In this document: positions 54,027 to 62,148 of the stretch, one piece after another
How the letters are laid out: every line of letters begins with the position of its first letter
How positions within the stretch are numbered: the first letter of the stretch is position 1
Origin: Cyanobium sp. NIES-981
Lineage (GTDB): Bacteria; Cyanobacteriota; Cyanobacteriia; PCC-6307; Cyanobiaceae
Assembly: GCA_945901765.1 (NCBI GenBank)
Contig: CAMDLO010000003.1
Span: forward strand, 1 to 64,000
Direction of reading: 5' to 3'
Length of the DNA stretch: 64,000 bases
The notes under the pieces: generated by a model
What the model was told of the DNA's origin: nothing
Database searches by the model: none
What the model saw: the letters and a program-made list of their open reading frames with translations, nothing else
Program-made: the position numbers and the translations under genes

Positions 54027-55367
54027 TCAGAGCGCCAGCGACTCCGGGTTGGTCTCGATCAGCTGGGCCAGGTCCTTGAGGAAGGCCGCAGCATGGGCGC
54101 CGTAGATGGTGCGGTGGTCGCAGGTGAGGTTCACCTGCATCTGGTTGGCCACCCGGATCGAACCATCCTTGCCGGCCACCACCGTGGGCCGCGAGGCCGC
54201 CACCGCCAGGATCGCGCCGGTCCCGGGGGGCAGGATCGCATCAAAACGGTCGACACCGAACATCCCCAGGTTGGAGAGGGTGAAGGTGCCGGTGCTGTAC
54301 TCCTCAGGTTGGAGCTGCTTGGTGCGGGCCCGGGCCACCAGGTCGGCCCAGTTGCGTGCCAGCGCGTAGATGTCGGTTTTGTCGGCGGACGCCAGCACCG
54401 GCGTGATCAGGCCGCCGTCCTCCATCGCCACAGCCACCGCCACGTTCACGGCGGCGGGGTAGGCCATGGCGCTGCCATCGGCGCTGGTGGCGGCGTTCAC
54501 CTGGGGATGGCGGGCCAGGGTCACGGCTACGGCCTTGGCCAGCAGGGCGGTCATCGTCACGCCCTTGCTCTTCACCTGCTTGTAGAAGGCGTCGAGCTTG
54601 GTGGTGGTGATCGTGTAGCCCACCCGGAAGCAGGGCACCGCCAGGCTGGCGAGCATGTTGCGGTTGACCGCGTTCTGCAGGGTGTTGAAGGCCACCGTGT
54701 CGCCGGGGCGGCCGAAGGCGTCGCCAGCTGGAACCGGGGCCGGAGCCACTGCGCCGTTGCCCTGGCCTGCGGCCGCACTCACAGCAGGGCCACTGCCCTC
54801 AGCCACCCGGGGCACGGAGACCGGCTGGCCGGTGGCGGCCAGCACGTCCTCGGCCTGGATGCGGCCATGGGGACCGCTGCCGCGCAGGGCACCCAGATCC
54901 ACGCCCAACTGGCTGGCCAGCTTCTTGGCACGGGGCGAAGCCACCACCCGGCCGCTGGCGGTGGAGGCCGGGGCGCTCACCGCTACGGGAGCCGGAGCAG
55001 GGGCCGAGACGGCAGGAGCTGGGGCAGGAGCCGGCGCTGCAGCGGGGGGGCCGACTGGCGCAGCTGGCGCGGCTGCCGCAGCAGGCGCCGCTGGAGCCTT
55101 GGCGGCGGCTTCAGCGATCTCCGCCTCGGTTTCCACGATCAGGCCGATGGTCTCGCCCACCGGTGCCGTGCCGCCCGCGGGCATCAGCACAGCCGCCAGG
55201 AAGCCCGCCTGGAAGGCCTCCACATCCATGTCGGCCTTGTCGCTCTCCACCACCAGCACCGACTCGCCGCGCTCGACGCGGTCGCCAGGCTTCTTGAGCC
55301 ACTCCACGATCTTGCCCTCCGTCATCGTCGAGGAGAGGGCGGGCATGAAGATGTCGTGGGTGGCCAA
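54027..55367 (-). CDS. pdhC: Dihydrolipoamide acetyltransferase (pyruvate dehydrogenase E2)
   Basis: 446 residues. One N-terminal lipoyl domain (ESDKADMDV, lipoyl Lys 44), a long Pro/Ala linker (about 85-135), a peripheral subunit-binding domain (VVASPRAKKLASQLGVDLGALRGSGPHGRIQAEDV), and the catalytic CoA-dependent acetyltransferase domain ending in the HXXXDG-like DHRTIYGAHAAAFLKDL. E2 is the core of the complex with PdhA. Lipoylation may rely on LipB, encoded at 59 kb. TAAAAT (minus strand, 55397-55392) about 25 bp before the ATG may be a -10 element. Confidence 0.94.
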   Translation of the reverse strand: MATHDIFMPALSSTMTEGKIVEWLKKPGDRVERGESVLVVESDKADMDVEAFQAGFLAAVLMPAGGTAPVGETIGLIVETEAEIAEAAAKAPAAPAAAAAPAAPVGPPAAAPAPAPAPAVSAPAPAPVAVSAPASTASGRVVASPRAKKLASQLGVDLGALRGSGPHGRIQAEDVLAATGQPVSVPRVAEGSGPAVSAAAGQGNGAVAPAPVPAGDAFGRPGDTVAFNTLQNAVNRNMLASLAVPCFRVGYTITTTKLDAFYKQVKSKGVTMTALLAKAVAVTLARHPQVNAATSADGSAMAYPAAVNVAVAVAMEDGGLITPVLASADKTDIYALARNWADLVARARTKQLQPEEYSTGTFTLSNLGMFGVDRFDAILPPGTGAILAVAASRPTVVAGKDGSIRVANQMQVNLTCDHRTIYGAHAAAFLKDLAQLIETNPESLAL

Positions 55368-55416
55368 CGGGTACGCCGCGCAGGTGGGCGGATTTTACGA
55401 GCCGTGCTGCAGCAGC

Positions 55417-55860
55417 TCAGAGCTCGCCGTCGATCGCCTCGATCACCCCGTCGCGCACCAGCACCGCCACCTGCATCTTCGCCACCAGGTTGTCGCCCAC
55501 CTGCACCTCGCAGAAGCTCTCCAGCTGACCCTGCTCCACCACCTGCTCCATCTCCAGGGTGCGCACCTGGGCCTGCTGATCGAGGATCTGACGCTTCTGC
55601 TCCTCCAGCTCAGCCCGCTTGGCGCCCACCTGCTGCTGCACCGAGGCCACCTGATCCTGCACGCGGGGATCGAGGGGATTGGCACTCTGGCGGCGGATCT
55701 CATCGATCAGCTGCTGCCCTTCCTGCTCCAGCTGGGCCAGCTGGGCATCGGTGCCGCTCACCGCATTGCTGAGCTCCCGCTCCGCATCCTCCTTCCAGCG
55801 GGGAGTGACCACGGCGCGCACGGTGATGGTGCGCTTGATGCTGAGCTTGCCGTCGGCCAT
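55417..55860 (-). CDS. YlqD family coiled-coil protein
   Basis: 147 residues from ATG 55860. LSIKRTITVRAVVTPRWKEDAERELSNAV, a central coiled coil (QLAQLEQEGQQLIDEIRRQ, VASVQQQVGAKRAELEEQKRQIL), and a C-terminal small beta domain (FCEVQVGDNLVAKMQVAVLVRDGVIEAI) match YlqD. No function is known. It precedes pdhC on the same strand by 49 bp. The upstream start at 55881 adds a few unconserved residues. Confidence 0.8.
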   Translation of the reverse strand: MADGKLSIKRTITVRAVVTPRWKEDAERELSNAVSGTDAQLAQLEQEGQQLIDEIRRQSANPLDPRVQDQVASVQQQVGAKRAELEEQKRQILDQQAQVRTLEMEQVVEQGQLESFCEVQVGDNLVAKMQVAVLVRDGVIEAIDGEL

Positions 55861-55963
55861 GGGATCGGTTGTGCAGCGCACAGCGTGTCAGCCGGGCCGC
55901 CCGCGGTCAACCACCACCGACACCGGCCGTCCGCCGCTGCCCCTGCCATCCTGAAGCCAGCCC

Positions 55964-57313
55964 GTGCCCGCCGCCATGGCCCCCTCGCCGTCCGGCGCCA
56001 CAAGACAGCCGACACCACTTCCGGCAGCCCAACCAGAAGCCCTGCCAACAGCCCTACCAGAAGCCCAGCCTGGTGCGCCCCGCCTCACGCCGGCAGAGCT
56101 GCTGGCCGATCTGAGCGCCGACCTCACCAGGCCGGGCCAACTGCTGCTGGTGCAGGACCTCGACGGGGTCTGCATGGAGCTGGTGCGCGATCCCCTGCAG
56201 CGGCATCTCGATCCCGCCTACCTGCGGAGCGCGCGGCGCCTTGATGGGCGCTTCAGCGTGCTCACCAACGGCGAGCACGAAGGCCGGCGCGGTGTGAACC
56301 GGCTGGTGGAGCGGGCCCTGCACCCCGACCTGGACCCCGCCGCGTCCGGCCATTACCTGCCCGGCCTGGCGGCCGGGGGGGTGCAGCTGCAATGCCGTCA
56401 TGGGCGGGTGCGCACCCCCGGGGTGAGCGAACCGGAACTGGCCTTTCTGGCCGCGGTGCCCCAGCGGCTGATCAATGGCCTGCGCCCCCGGCTGGCCGGC
56501 CTGCTGCCGGATCTCAGCGCGACGGCGCTGGAGGAGGAGGTCCACGCCGCGGTGCACGACAACCCGCTCTCCCCCACCATCAATCTCAACCGGCTCTTCC
56601 TGCGGGGGGACGACCCGGAGCGGCGCCTGGCGGCGGCCCTGCAGCAGCAGGCTCTGGAGCTGATGGAGCAGCTGCTGGGCGACGCGGAGCAGGAGGGGCT
56701 GGCGGGACGCTTCTTCCTGCACATCGCGCCCAGCGTGCTCGACGGCGCCGGCCGGGAGCAGCCGGTGTGGGCAGGACCCACGGGGCTGGGCAGCACGGAC
56801 GTGCAGTTCATGCTGCAGGGAGCGGTGAAGGAGGCCGGTCTGCTGGTGCTGATCAACGAACACATCGGCCGGCACCATGGCAGCCATCCGCTTGGGGCGG
56901 ACTTCAACGTCCGCAGCGCTCCAGGCTCGATCGCCGCCCTGCTGGCGCTGGCACGGCAGCGCATCCCCGCCCGGCTGATGCCCCGCCTGGTGGGAGTGGC
57001 CGACACGATCACCTCCCGACCGGGCCCCGTCCCAGGGCAATGGCAACGCGGCGGCAGTGACCGGGGCTTCCTCACCCTGCTGCAGGAGCTTGGCCGCCAG
57101 TTCGATCGCCCCAACCGGGTGGTGCTGGTCGACAGCAGCGGCGGCGAGGTCTGCCGTCCCTCCCTGGCGGACGGCAGCCTCAGGGGCCTCTCCGATCCCG
57201 CGGATCCCCTGCACCTCGATGCCCTGTTTCCCGGCGGGCCGCCCCAGTACCGCCGCTTCTTCAGCGAGCTGGCGGAATGCCTGCCGGTGCCCACGGGCGA
57301 TCAGCCGGTGTAG
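55964..57313 (+). CDS. stpA: Glucosylglycerol 3-phosphatase
   Basis: 449 residues. StpA dephosphorylates glucosylglycerol-phosphate, the last step of the main compatible solute in salt-tolerant cyanobacteria. The HAD-like start LLLVQDLDGVCMELVRDPL (Asp 65/67), NGEHEGRRGVNRLVE, DVQFMLQGAVKEAGLLVLINEHIG and FNVRSAPGSIAALL fit the salt-tolerance phosphatase family. The synthase GgpS is not in the window. The first 40 residues are Pro/Gln/Ala-rich repeats and not conserved; ATG 55976 is an alternative start. The 3' end overlaps convergent aas by 13 bp. Confidence 0.85.
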   Translation: MPAAMAPSPSGATRQPTPLPAAQPEALPTALPEAQPGAPRLTPAELLADLSADLTRPGQLLLVQDLDGVCMELVRDPLQRHLDPAYLRSARRLDGRFSVLTNGEHEGRRGVNRLVERALHPDLDPAASGHYLPGLAAGGVQLQCRHGRVRTPGVSEPELAFLAAVPQRLINGLRPRLAGLLPDLSATALEEEVHAAVHDNPLSPTINLNRLFLRGDDPERRLAAALQQQALELMEQLLGDAEQEGLAGRFFLHIAPSVLDGAGREQPVWAGPTGLGSTDVQFMLQGAVKEAGLLVLINEHIGRHHGSHPLGADFNVRSAPGSIAALLALARQRIPARLMPRLVGVADTITSRPGPVPGQWQRGGSDRGFLTLLQELGRQFDRPNRVVLVDSSGGEVCRPSLADGSLRGLSDPADPLHLDALFPGGPPQYRRFFSELAECLPVPTGDQPV

Positions 57314-59343
57314 ATCGCCTCGATCGCCGCGGCATCACGGGCGCTGATCCGGTCGCGGCGCTGCTTGAGGGTCTGTGTGAGCAGGCCGTTCTCCAGGCTG
57401 AAGGGCTCCACCAGCGCCACCCCGCCGAGCCGCTCATCAGGCCGGGAGCCGGGCCGGGCCGCCAGGATCCGGTTGCACTCCCGCGTCAGCGCCCGCAGCA
57501 GGGCCGGTCCCTCGCCAGTGCCTGCAGTGAAGCCAGCCAGCGCCTCCGGGCGGGGCACGATCAGGGCGCCGAGCTGCTTGCGGTCCTGCCCCACCAGCAT
57601 CACCTGCTCGATCAGCGGGCTGGCCACCAGGGCCTCTTCCAGCGGCCCCGGCTCGATGTTCTCACCGCTGCTGAGCACGATCGTGTCCTTGGCGCGGCCG
57701 GTGAGCACCAGGGAGCCATCAGCCAGCAGCAGGCCCAGATCGCCGGTGTCGAACCAGCCGGCAGCATCGATCACCCGCGCCGTGGCCTCGGGCTTGCGCC
57801 AGTAGCCCGCCATCACCTGGGGCCCGCGGGCAAGCACCAGGCCCCGCTGACCGATCGCCAGTGGCCGACGGGTCTCGGGATCAACGATCTGGATCGCCGT
57901 ATCGGGCAGCGGCTGGCCGGAGCTGCCGCGGCGGTTGCTCCAGCGGCGCCGGCAGGTGAGCACCGGACTGGTCTCGGTGAGGCCGTAGCCCACCAGCAAA
58001 TCGATACCGATCGCCTCGAAGAACCCATCCACGTGGACGGCGAGGGCACCACCGCCGCTGATCGCCGTGCGCAGCCGCCCGCCCACCAGCTGCTGGCGCA
58101 GCTTCGGCCAGAACAGGGCCGACGCCAGACGGTGCAGCGGCCAACGCAGGCCGGCCTGCAGCGCGGCCAGCCCGCGCCCCCCCGGCGACTCCGGCGCCAG
58201 GGTGAGATTGCGGGCCCGGGCCCAGGCCTGGCCATAGGCGCGGCTGTTGGCCAGGGCGCGCTGCAGGAGGGTCCGGCGGCTGGCGGGCATGGCCGCCAGG
58301 GCATCCTCAAACCCGGAGAGCAGGGCCTCCCACAACCGCGGCACGCTGATCAGGTAGTGCGGCCGCACCCGCTGCAGATCTCCGCGCAGCTGGCGCAGGG
58401 TGGTGTAGGTCTGGCGGCAGCCGCAGGCAAGCAGGAAATATTCGGCGCTGCGTTCGTAGGCGTGCCAGATCGGCAGCACGCTCAGCACCCGGTCACCGGG
58501 CTCCGGCGTCACCGCCACCCCCAGATGGCGCACCTGATGCAGCAGGTTGGCGTGGCTGAGGGGCACCCCCTTGGGCTGGCCCGTGGTGCCTGAGGTGTAA
58601 AGGAGCGTCGCCAACCTCTGCGGATCGGCAGGAGGCTGGGGAGGCGGGCTGCCGGCCGCCAGGGCCGCCGCACCGCGCTCCAGCAGTTCGCTCCAGCCCA
58701 GACAGGCCAGCCCGCAGGCTGGTCCGGCCTGGGCGCCGCTCTCCTCCTCCAGCAGCACCACAAACCGCAGCCGCTGGGGCAGCGGGCCGAGCGCCATCAG
58801 CCGCTTCAGCAGAGCGGTTGATTCCACCACCAGCGCCACGGCGGCGCAGTCGTCGAGGATGTAGCGCAGTTCCTCCAGCGGCGCGGCGCTGCCGCGCACC
58901 GCATCGGCCGCGCCGAGGCGCATCAGCCCCTGGTCGGCCAGCAGCCAGCGGGGCCCGTTCTCTGCGAACAGGGCGACAACATCGCCGCAGGTCAGCCCCA
59001 TGGCGCTGAAGGCGGCAGCCACCTGCTGAATCCGCTGATCGAGCTCCAGGAAGCCAAGCGTTTCCGGCACCGCGGCGTGGGGCGCCTCCAGGGCGATCTG
59101 GTCGCCATACAGCCGGGCCAGGTGGGGCCAGAGCTGCTCCAGCCCCTCGATCCCGCTCCAATCGTGATGGCGGGCCAGGGCGGCGCGATCGAGGCGCCAG
59201 GCCTGGGTTGGGGCATCGGCGGGCCAGCGAACCCTGGCCTCCGCAGGCCCGCCCCCCCTGGCAGCAGTGGCATCCGCGCGTGGATCCATGGTGTCGGCAG
59301 CAGTGATGGCGGCGGTGTCGCCAGTGGGCTCGGTGATCGCCAT
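57301..59343 (-). CDS. aas: Acyl-ACP synthetase (AMP-binding)
   Basis: 680 residues from ATG 59343 (a GTG codon lies just before it). The AMP-binding motif YTSGTTGQPKGVPLSHANLL, the LPIWHAYER segment, GGALAVHVDGFFEAIG, GYGLTETSPVL and WFDTGDLGLL with KDTIVLSSGENIEP define an ANL-superfamily long-chain acyl activator. In cyanobacteria the single such enzyme is usually an acyl-ACP synthetase that recycles free fatty acids from membrane turnover; acyl-CoA specificity cannot be excluded. The start directly abuts the lipB stop. Confidence 0.9.
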   Translation of the reverse strand: MAITEPTGDTAAITAADTMDPRADATAARGGGPAEARVRWPADAPTQAWRLDRAALARHHDWSGIEGLEQLWPHLARLYGDQIALEAPHAAVPETLGFLELDQRIQQVAAAFSAMGLTCGDVVALFAENGPRWLLADQGLMRLGAADAVRGSAAPLEELRYILDDCAAVALVVESTALLKRLMALGPLPQRLRFVVLLEEESGAQAGPACGLACLGWSELLERGAAALAAGSPPPQPPADPQRLATLLYTSGTTGQPKGVPLSHANLLHQVRHLGVAVTPEPGDRVLSVLPIWHAYERSAEYFLLACGCRQTYTTLRQLRGDLQRVRPHYLISVPRLWEALLSGFEDALAAMPASRRTLLQRALANSRAYGQAWARARNLTLAPESPGGRGLAALQAGLRWPLHRLASALFWPKLRQQLVGGRLRTAISGGGALAVHVDGFFEAIGIDLLVGYGLTETSPVLTCRRRWSNRRGSSGQPLPDTAIQIVDPETRRPLAIGQRGLVLARGPQVMAGYWRKPEATARVIDAAGWFDTGDLGLLLADGSLVLTGRAKDTIVLSSGENIEPGPLEEALVASPLIEQVMLVGQDRKQLGALIVPRPEALAGFTAGTGEGPALLRALTRECNRILAARPGSRPDERLGGVALVEPFSLENGLLTQTLKQRRDRISARDAAAIEAIYTG

Positions 59344-59346
59344 CAC

Positions 59347-60042
59347 TTACCAGCCTGGCAGTCGCTCGTGCGGCTCAGGCGGTCGCAACCGCAACTGGAA
59401 GCGGGCCGAAAAGGCCTGCAGCAGCGGACCGCGCAGCTGGCCGGCGGTCAGTTCAGGGCGCCAGTCACACAGGCGCCCCACGGGCCGATCGGCGATGCCA
59501 CAGGGCACGATCGCGCCGAAACCGGCCAGATCGCAGTCCACATTCAGAGCCAGTCCGTGCTGACTGACCCAACGCCGGGCACCGACGCCGATGGCCGCCA
59601 GCTTGTGCCCGTCCAGCCACACCCCGGTGAGACCGTCGATCCGCTCACCTGCCAGCCCCAGCCCGGCGAGCAGGTCGATCACCACCTGCTCGAGGGCGCG
59701 CAGGTAGCCGTGCAGGTCAGCGCCGTGGCGCTGCAGGTTGAGCACGGGGTACAGCACCAGCTGGCCGGGGGCGTGGTGGGTCACCTCGCCGCCCCGGTCG
59801 ATCCGCAGCAGCGGCAGCGGCGGGGCAGCGGGGTCAAAACGCAGATGGTCCTCACTGCCCCCTCGTCCCAGGGTGTAACAGGGCTCGTGTTCGAGCAGGA
59901 GCAGCGCATCCGGCCCCTCCGGATCGCGCAGCAGCCGCTGCTGCAACTGCTGCTGCGCCTGCCAGCCCAGCGCGAACGGCAAGGGCCGCCGCGCCTCGAA
60001 CAGGACCGCTTCAAAAAGGATTGCGTCGAGCTGGGGGGCCAT
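59347..60042 (-). CDS. lipB: Octanoyl-ACP:protein N-octanoyltransferase
   Basis: 231 residues. Transfers octanoate from ACP to lipoyl domains such as that of pdh[35 protein letters not shown], the catalytic Lys in [10 protein letters not shown] and the catalytic Cys in GAIVPCGI are present. The stop is immediately followed by the aas start with no spacer, so the two are co-expressed; both enzymes act on acyl groups. Divergent from hpf, 54 bp away. Confidence 0.95.
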   Translation of the reverse strand: MAPQLDAILFEAVLFEARRPLPFALGWQAQQQLQQRLLRDPEGPDALLLLEHEPCYTLGRGGSEDHLRFDPAAPPLPLLRIDRGGEVTHHAPGQLVLYPVLNLQRHGADLHGYLRALEQVVIDLLAGLGLAGERIDGLTGVWLDGHKLAAIGVGARRWVSQHGLALNVDCDLAGFGAIVPCGIADRPVGRLCDWRPELTAGQLRGPLLQAFSARFQLRLRPPEPHERLPGW

Positions 60043-60096
60043 CGGGGCGCTTACCTAGCGTTGGGGGCAGAGAGCACCGGAGGCGGCTGCCATCTG

Positions 60097-60684
60097 ATGA
60101 AACTGCTGATCCATGGCCGCAATCTTGAGGTGACCCCGGCGATCCGGGACTACACCGAAACCAAACTCACCCGCGCCATCAACCACTTCGAAGGGATGGT
60201 GAAGGAGGCCGACGTGCACCTGTCGGTGGCCCGCAACCCCCGCGTTCCCCAGCAGGTGGCCGAGGTGACGATGTTCGCCAACGGCACCGTGATCCGGGCC
60301 CAGGAGCGCAGCGACAACCTCTACGCCAGCATTGACATGGTGGCGAGCAAGCTCAGCCGCCAGCTGAACCGCTACAAGGAGCGGCTGCAGGACCGGCAGC
60401 AGGGCCCGGTGCACCGCTCGGCCCGCGACGAGGAGGCCGGTGCCGCCAGCCTGCCGCCCCCAGGCGCCACCCTCACCGATGGCCGGGAGCCTGAGCTGCC
60501 CAGTCGCGGCGTGCGGCGCAAGTACTTCGACATGGCGCCGATGAGCCTGGATGAGGCCGTGCACCAGCTGGAGCTGATTGATCACGATTTCTTCGTGTTC
60601 CACGACAGCGACAGCGGCCAGATCCAGGTGGTGTACCACCGCAATCACGGCGGCTTCGGCGTGATCCAGCCCAAGGACGCGTGA
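60097..60684 (+). CDS. hpf: Long ribosome hibernation promoting factor (LrtA)
   Basis: 195 residues. The N-terminal HPF/YfiA domain (LIHGRNLEVTPAIRDYTETKLTRAINHF to LYASIDMVASKLSRQLNRYKERL) is followed by a linker and the C-terminal dimerisation domain (VRRKYFDMAPMSLDEAVHQLELIDHDFFVFHDSDSGQIQVVYHRNHGGFGVIQP), the long form that makes 100S ribosome dimers. Its cyanobacterial homologue LrtA is repressed by light. The GTG of deoC overlaps its stop. Confidence 0.94.
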   Translation: MKLLIHGRNLEVTPAIRDYTETKLTRAINHFEGMVKEADVHLSVARNPRVPQQVAEVTMFANGTVIRAQERSDNLYASIDMVASKLSRQLNRYKERLQDRQQGPVHRSARDEEAGAASLPPPGATLTDGREPELPSRGVRRKYFDMAPMSLDEAVHQLELIDHDFFVFHDSDSGQIQVVYHRNHGGFGVIQPKDA

Positions 60685-61355
60685 ACCGGGAACAGCCCGA
60701 TCTCGCCCCGCTGATCGAGCAGGCCCAGCTGGACCCGCACCGGGGCCAGGAGGCGGTGCAACGCTGCTGTGAGGAGGCCCGTCACTACGGCTTCGCCGGG
60801 GTGTGCGTGGCCTCCCGCTGGGTCGACACCGCCCGCCGGCAGCTGCCCCGGGAGGGACGCGGCGGCGGGCGATGCCCCCAACTGGTGAGCGTTGTGGGCT
60901 TTCCATTCGGCGCCGTGCCGCCTGCCGTGAAGCGCGGCGAGGCGGAGGCGGCCGCCGCCGCCGGCGCCGATGCCCTGGATGTGGTGCCCGATTTCGGCGC
61001 CCTCGCCGATGGGGACAGCGGCACCCTGCTGGCAGACCTGGCCGCCATCTGTGAGCTGGGGCTGCCGGTGCGGGTGATCGTGGAGGTGGCGCGCCTCGAC
61101 CCCGCCCAGCTGGCACTGCTGGTGGAGGTGAGCCTCGATGCCGGCGCGCGCTGCCTGAAAAGCGGCTGTGGCTTCGGCCCGCCCGTATGCGCCAGCCAGA
61201 TCAGCCAGCTGCGCGAGCTGGTGGGCAGCCGGGCGGGGGTGAAGGCCTCCGGCGGCATCGCCAGCACCGAACACGCTCTCAGCCTGGTGGAGGCGGGTGC
61301 GACGCTGCTGGGCACGAGCCGCGGCGTAGCCCTGGTGCAGGGCCAGCGGGCCTGA
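60681..61355 (+). CDS. deoC: Deoxyribose-phosphate aldolase
   Basis: 224 residues. Cleaves 2-deoxyribose 5-phosphate to glyceraldehyde 3-phosphate and acetaldehyde. The TIM-barrel landmarks are ALDVVPDFGALADGD (Asp), ARCLKSGCGF (Schiff-base Lys) and GVKASGGI (second Lys). The Schiff-base motif is usually KTSTGF; KSGCGF keeps the Lys but replaces both hydroxyl residues. GTG start overlapping the hpf stop; recO follows 7 bp later. Confidence 0.87.
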   Translation: MNREQPDLAPLIEQAQLDPHRGQEAVQRCCEEARHYGFAGVCVASRWVDTARRQLPREGRGGGRCPQLVSVVGFPFGAVPPAVKRGEAEAAAAAGADALDVVPDFGALADGDSGTLLADLAAICELGLPVRVIVEVARLDPAQLALLVEVSLDAGARCLKSGCGFGPPVCASQISQLRELVGSRAGVKASGGIASTEHALSLVEAGATLLGTSRGVALVQGQRA

Positions 61356-61362
61356 GATCCCA

Positions 61363-62148
61363 GTGGCTGAACTCAACCTCGAGGGCCTCGCCCTCAGCTG
61401 CCGCCCCCTCGGCGAATCCGACCGGCTGCTCACCCTGCTGAGCGAGGAGCAGGGGCTGCTGCGGCTGGCGGTGCCGGGCTCCCGCCGCCCGGGCAGCAGC
61501 CTGGCGGCGGCTGTGCCCCTGGCCCACCTGCAGCTGCAGGTGGGGCGGGGCAAGGGGCTGCGCCGGGTGCGCCAGCTGCGGGTGGTGCGCAACTACAGCG
61601 GCCTCGGGCAGCAGCTGGAAGCGTTGGCGACCGCCCAGGCCCTCGCGGAGCTCTGCCTGATGCTGGTGCCGGAGCAAAGCGCCGCCCCCGGCATCCTCAC
61701 CGCCGTGTTGATGCACCTGGGCAGACTCGAGCTGCTGGTGCGGGAACAGGGCAGCCAGGAGGAGGCCCTGGCGGTGGCGGTGCAGGGAGCCGTGCACCTG
61801 CTCGCCCTCGGCGGCTACGGCTTGCCCCTGGGCCGCTGTGCCCGCAGCGGCGCCCCCCTGCAGCCACCGATCGGCCACTGGGACTGGCGCTGCAGCCTGA
61901 TCTGCAGCGAAGGGTTCGTGGTCGGCGCCGTGCCCGGTGCGCGGGTGCTGCTCAATCCATCCGAGCTGGCCCTGCTGCAGCGCCTCGTGCGGCCGGCCCT
62001 GCCCCGCCGGCGCGACGGCGCGCTGATGGGCCCGGCAACGGTCTGGCTGCGGCTGCTGGATCTGGTGGGGTTCTGGTGCGACGAACACCTCGGGCGCCGG
62101 CCTCGTGCGTTCAGGCTGCTGAGCGGGGCCTGGTCTGGGGCATCATGA
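61363..62148 (+). CDS. recO: DNA repair protein RecO
   Basis: 261 residues, GTG start. The N-terminal OB fold (LEGLALSCRPLGESDRLLTLLSEEQGLLRLAVPGSR) and the helical C-terminal domain (GRLELLVREQ, WDWRCSLICSEGFVVGAV) identify RecO, which loads RecA with RecR/RecF. The zinc-finger cysteine pattern is incomplete (CARSG and C...C), as in many cyanobacteria. It ends with an ATGA overlap to the MFS gene. Confidence 0.87.
   Translation: MAELNLEGLALSCRPLGESDRLLTLLSEEQGLLRLAVPGSRRPGSSLAAAVPLAHLQLQVGRGKGLRRVRQLRVVRNYSGLGQQLEALATAQALAELCLMLVPEQSAAPGILTAVLMHLGRLELLVREQGSQEEALAVAVQGAVHLLALGGYGLPLGRCARSGAPLQPPIGHWDWRCSLICSEGFVVGAVPGARVLLNPSELALLQRLVRPALPRRRDGALMGPATVWLRLLDLVGFWCDEHLGRRPRAFRLLSGAWSGAS

Noticed and set aside
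52087-55772. Long plus-strand frames opposite the KimA-like permease and pdhC
   Set aside because: His/Gln/Arg-rich shadows of strongly conserved minus-strand genes.
60043-60096. Light-responsive element between lipB and hpf
   Set aside because: lrtA is light-repressed in other cyanobacteria, but no known element can be recognised in this 54-bp gap.
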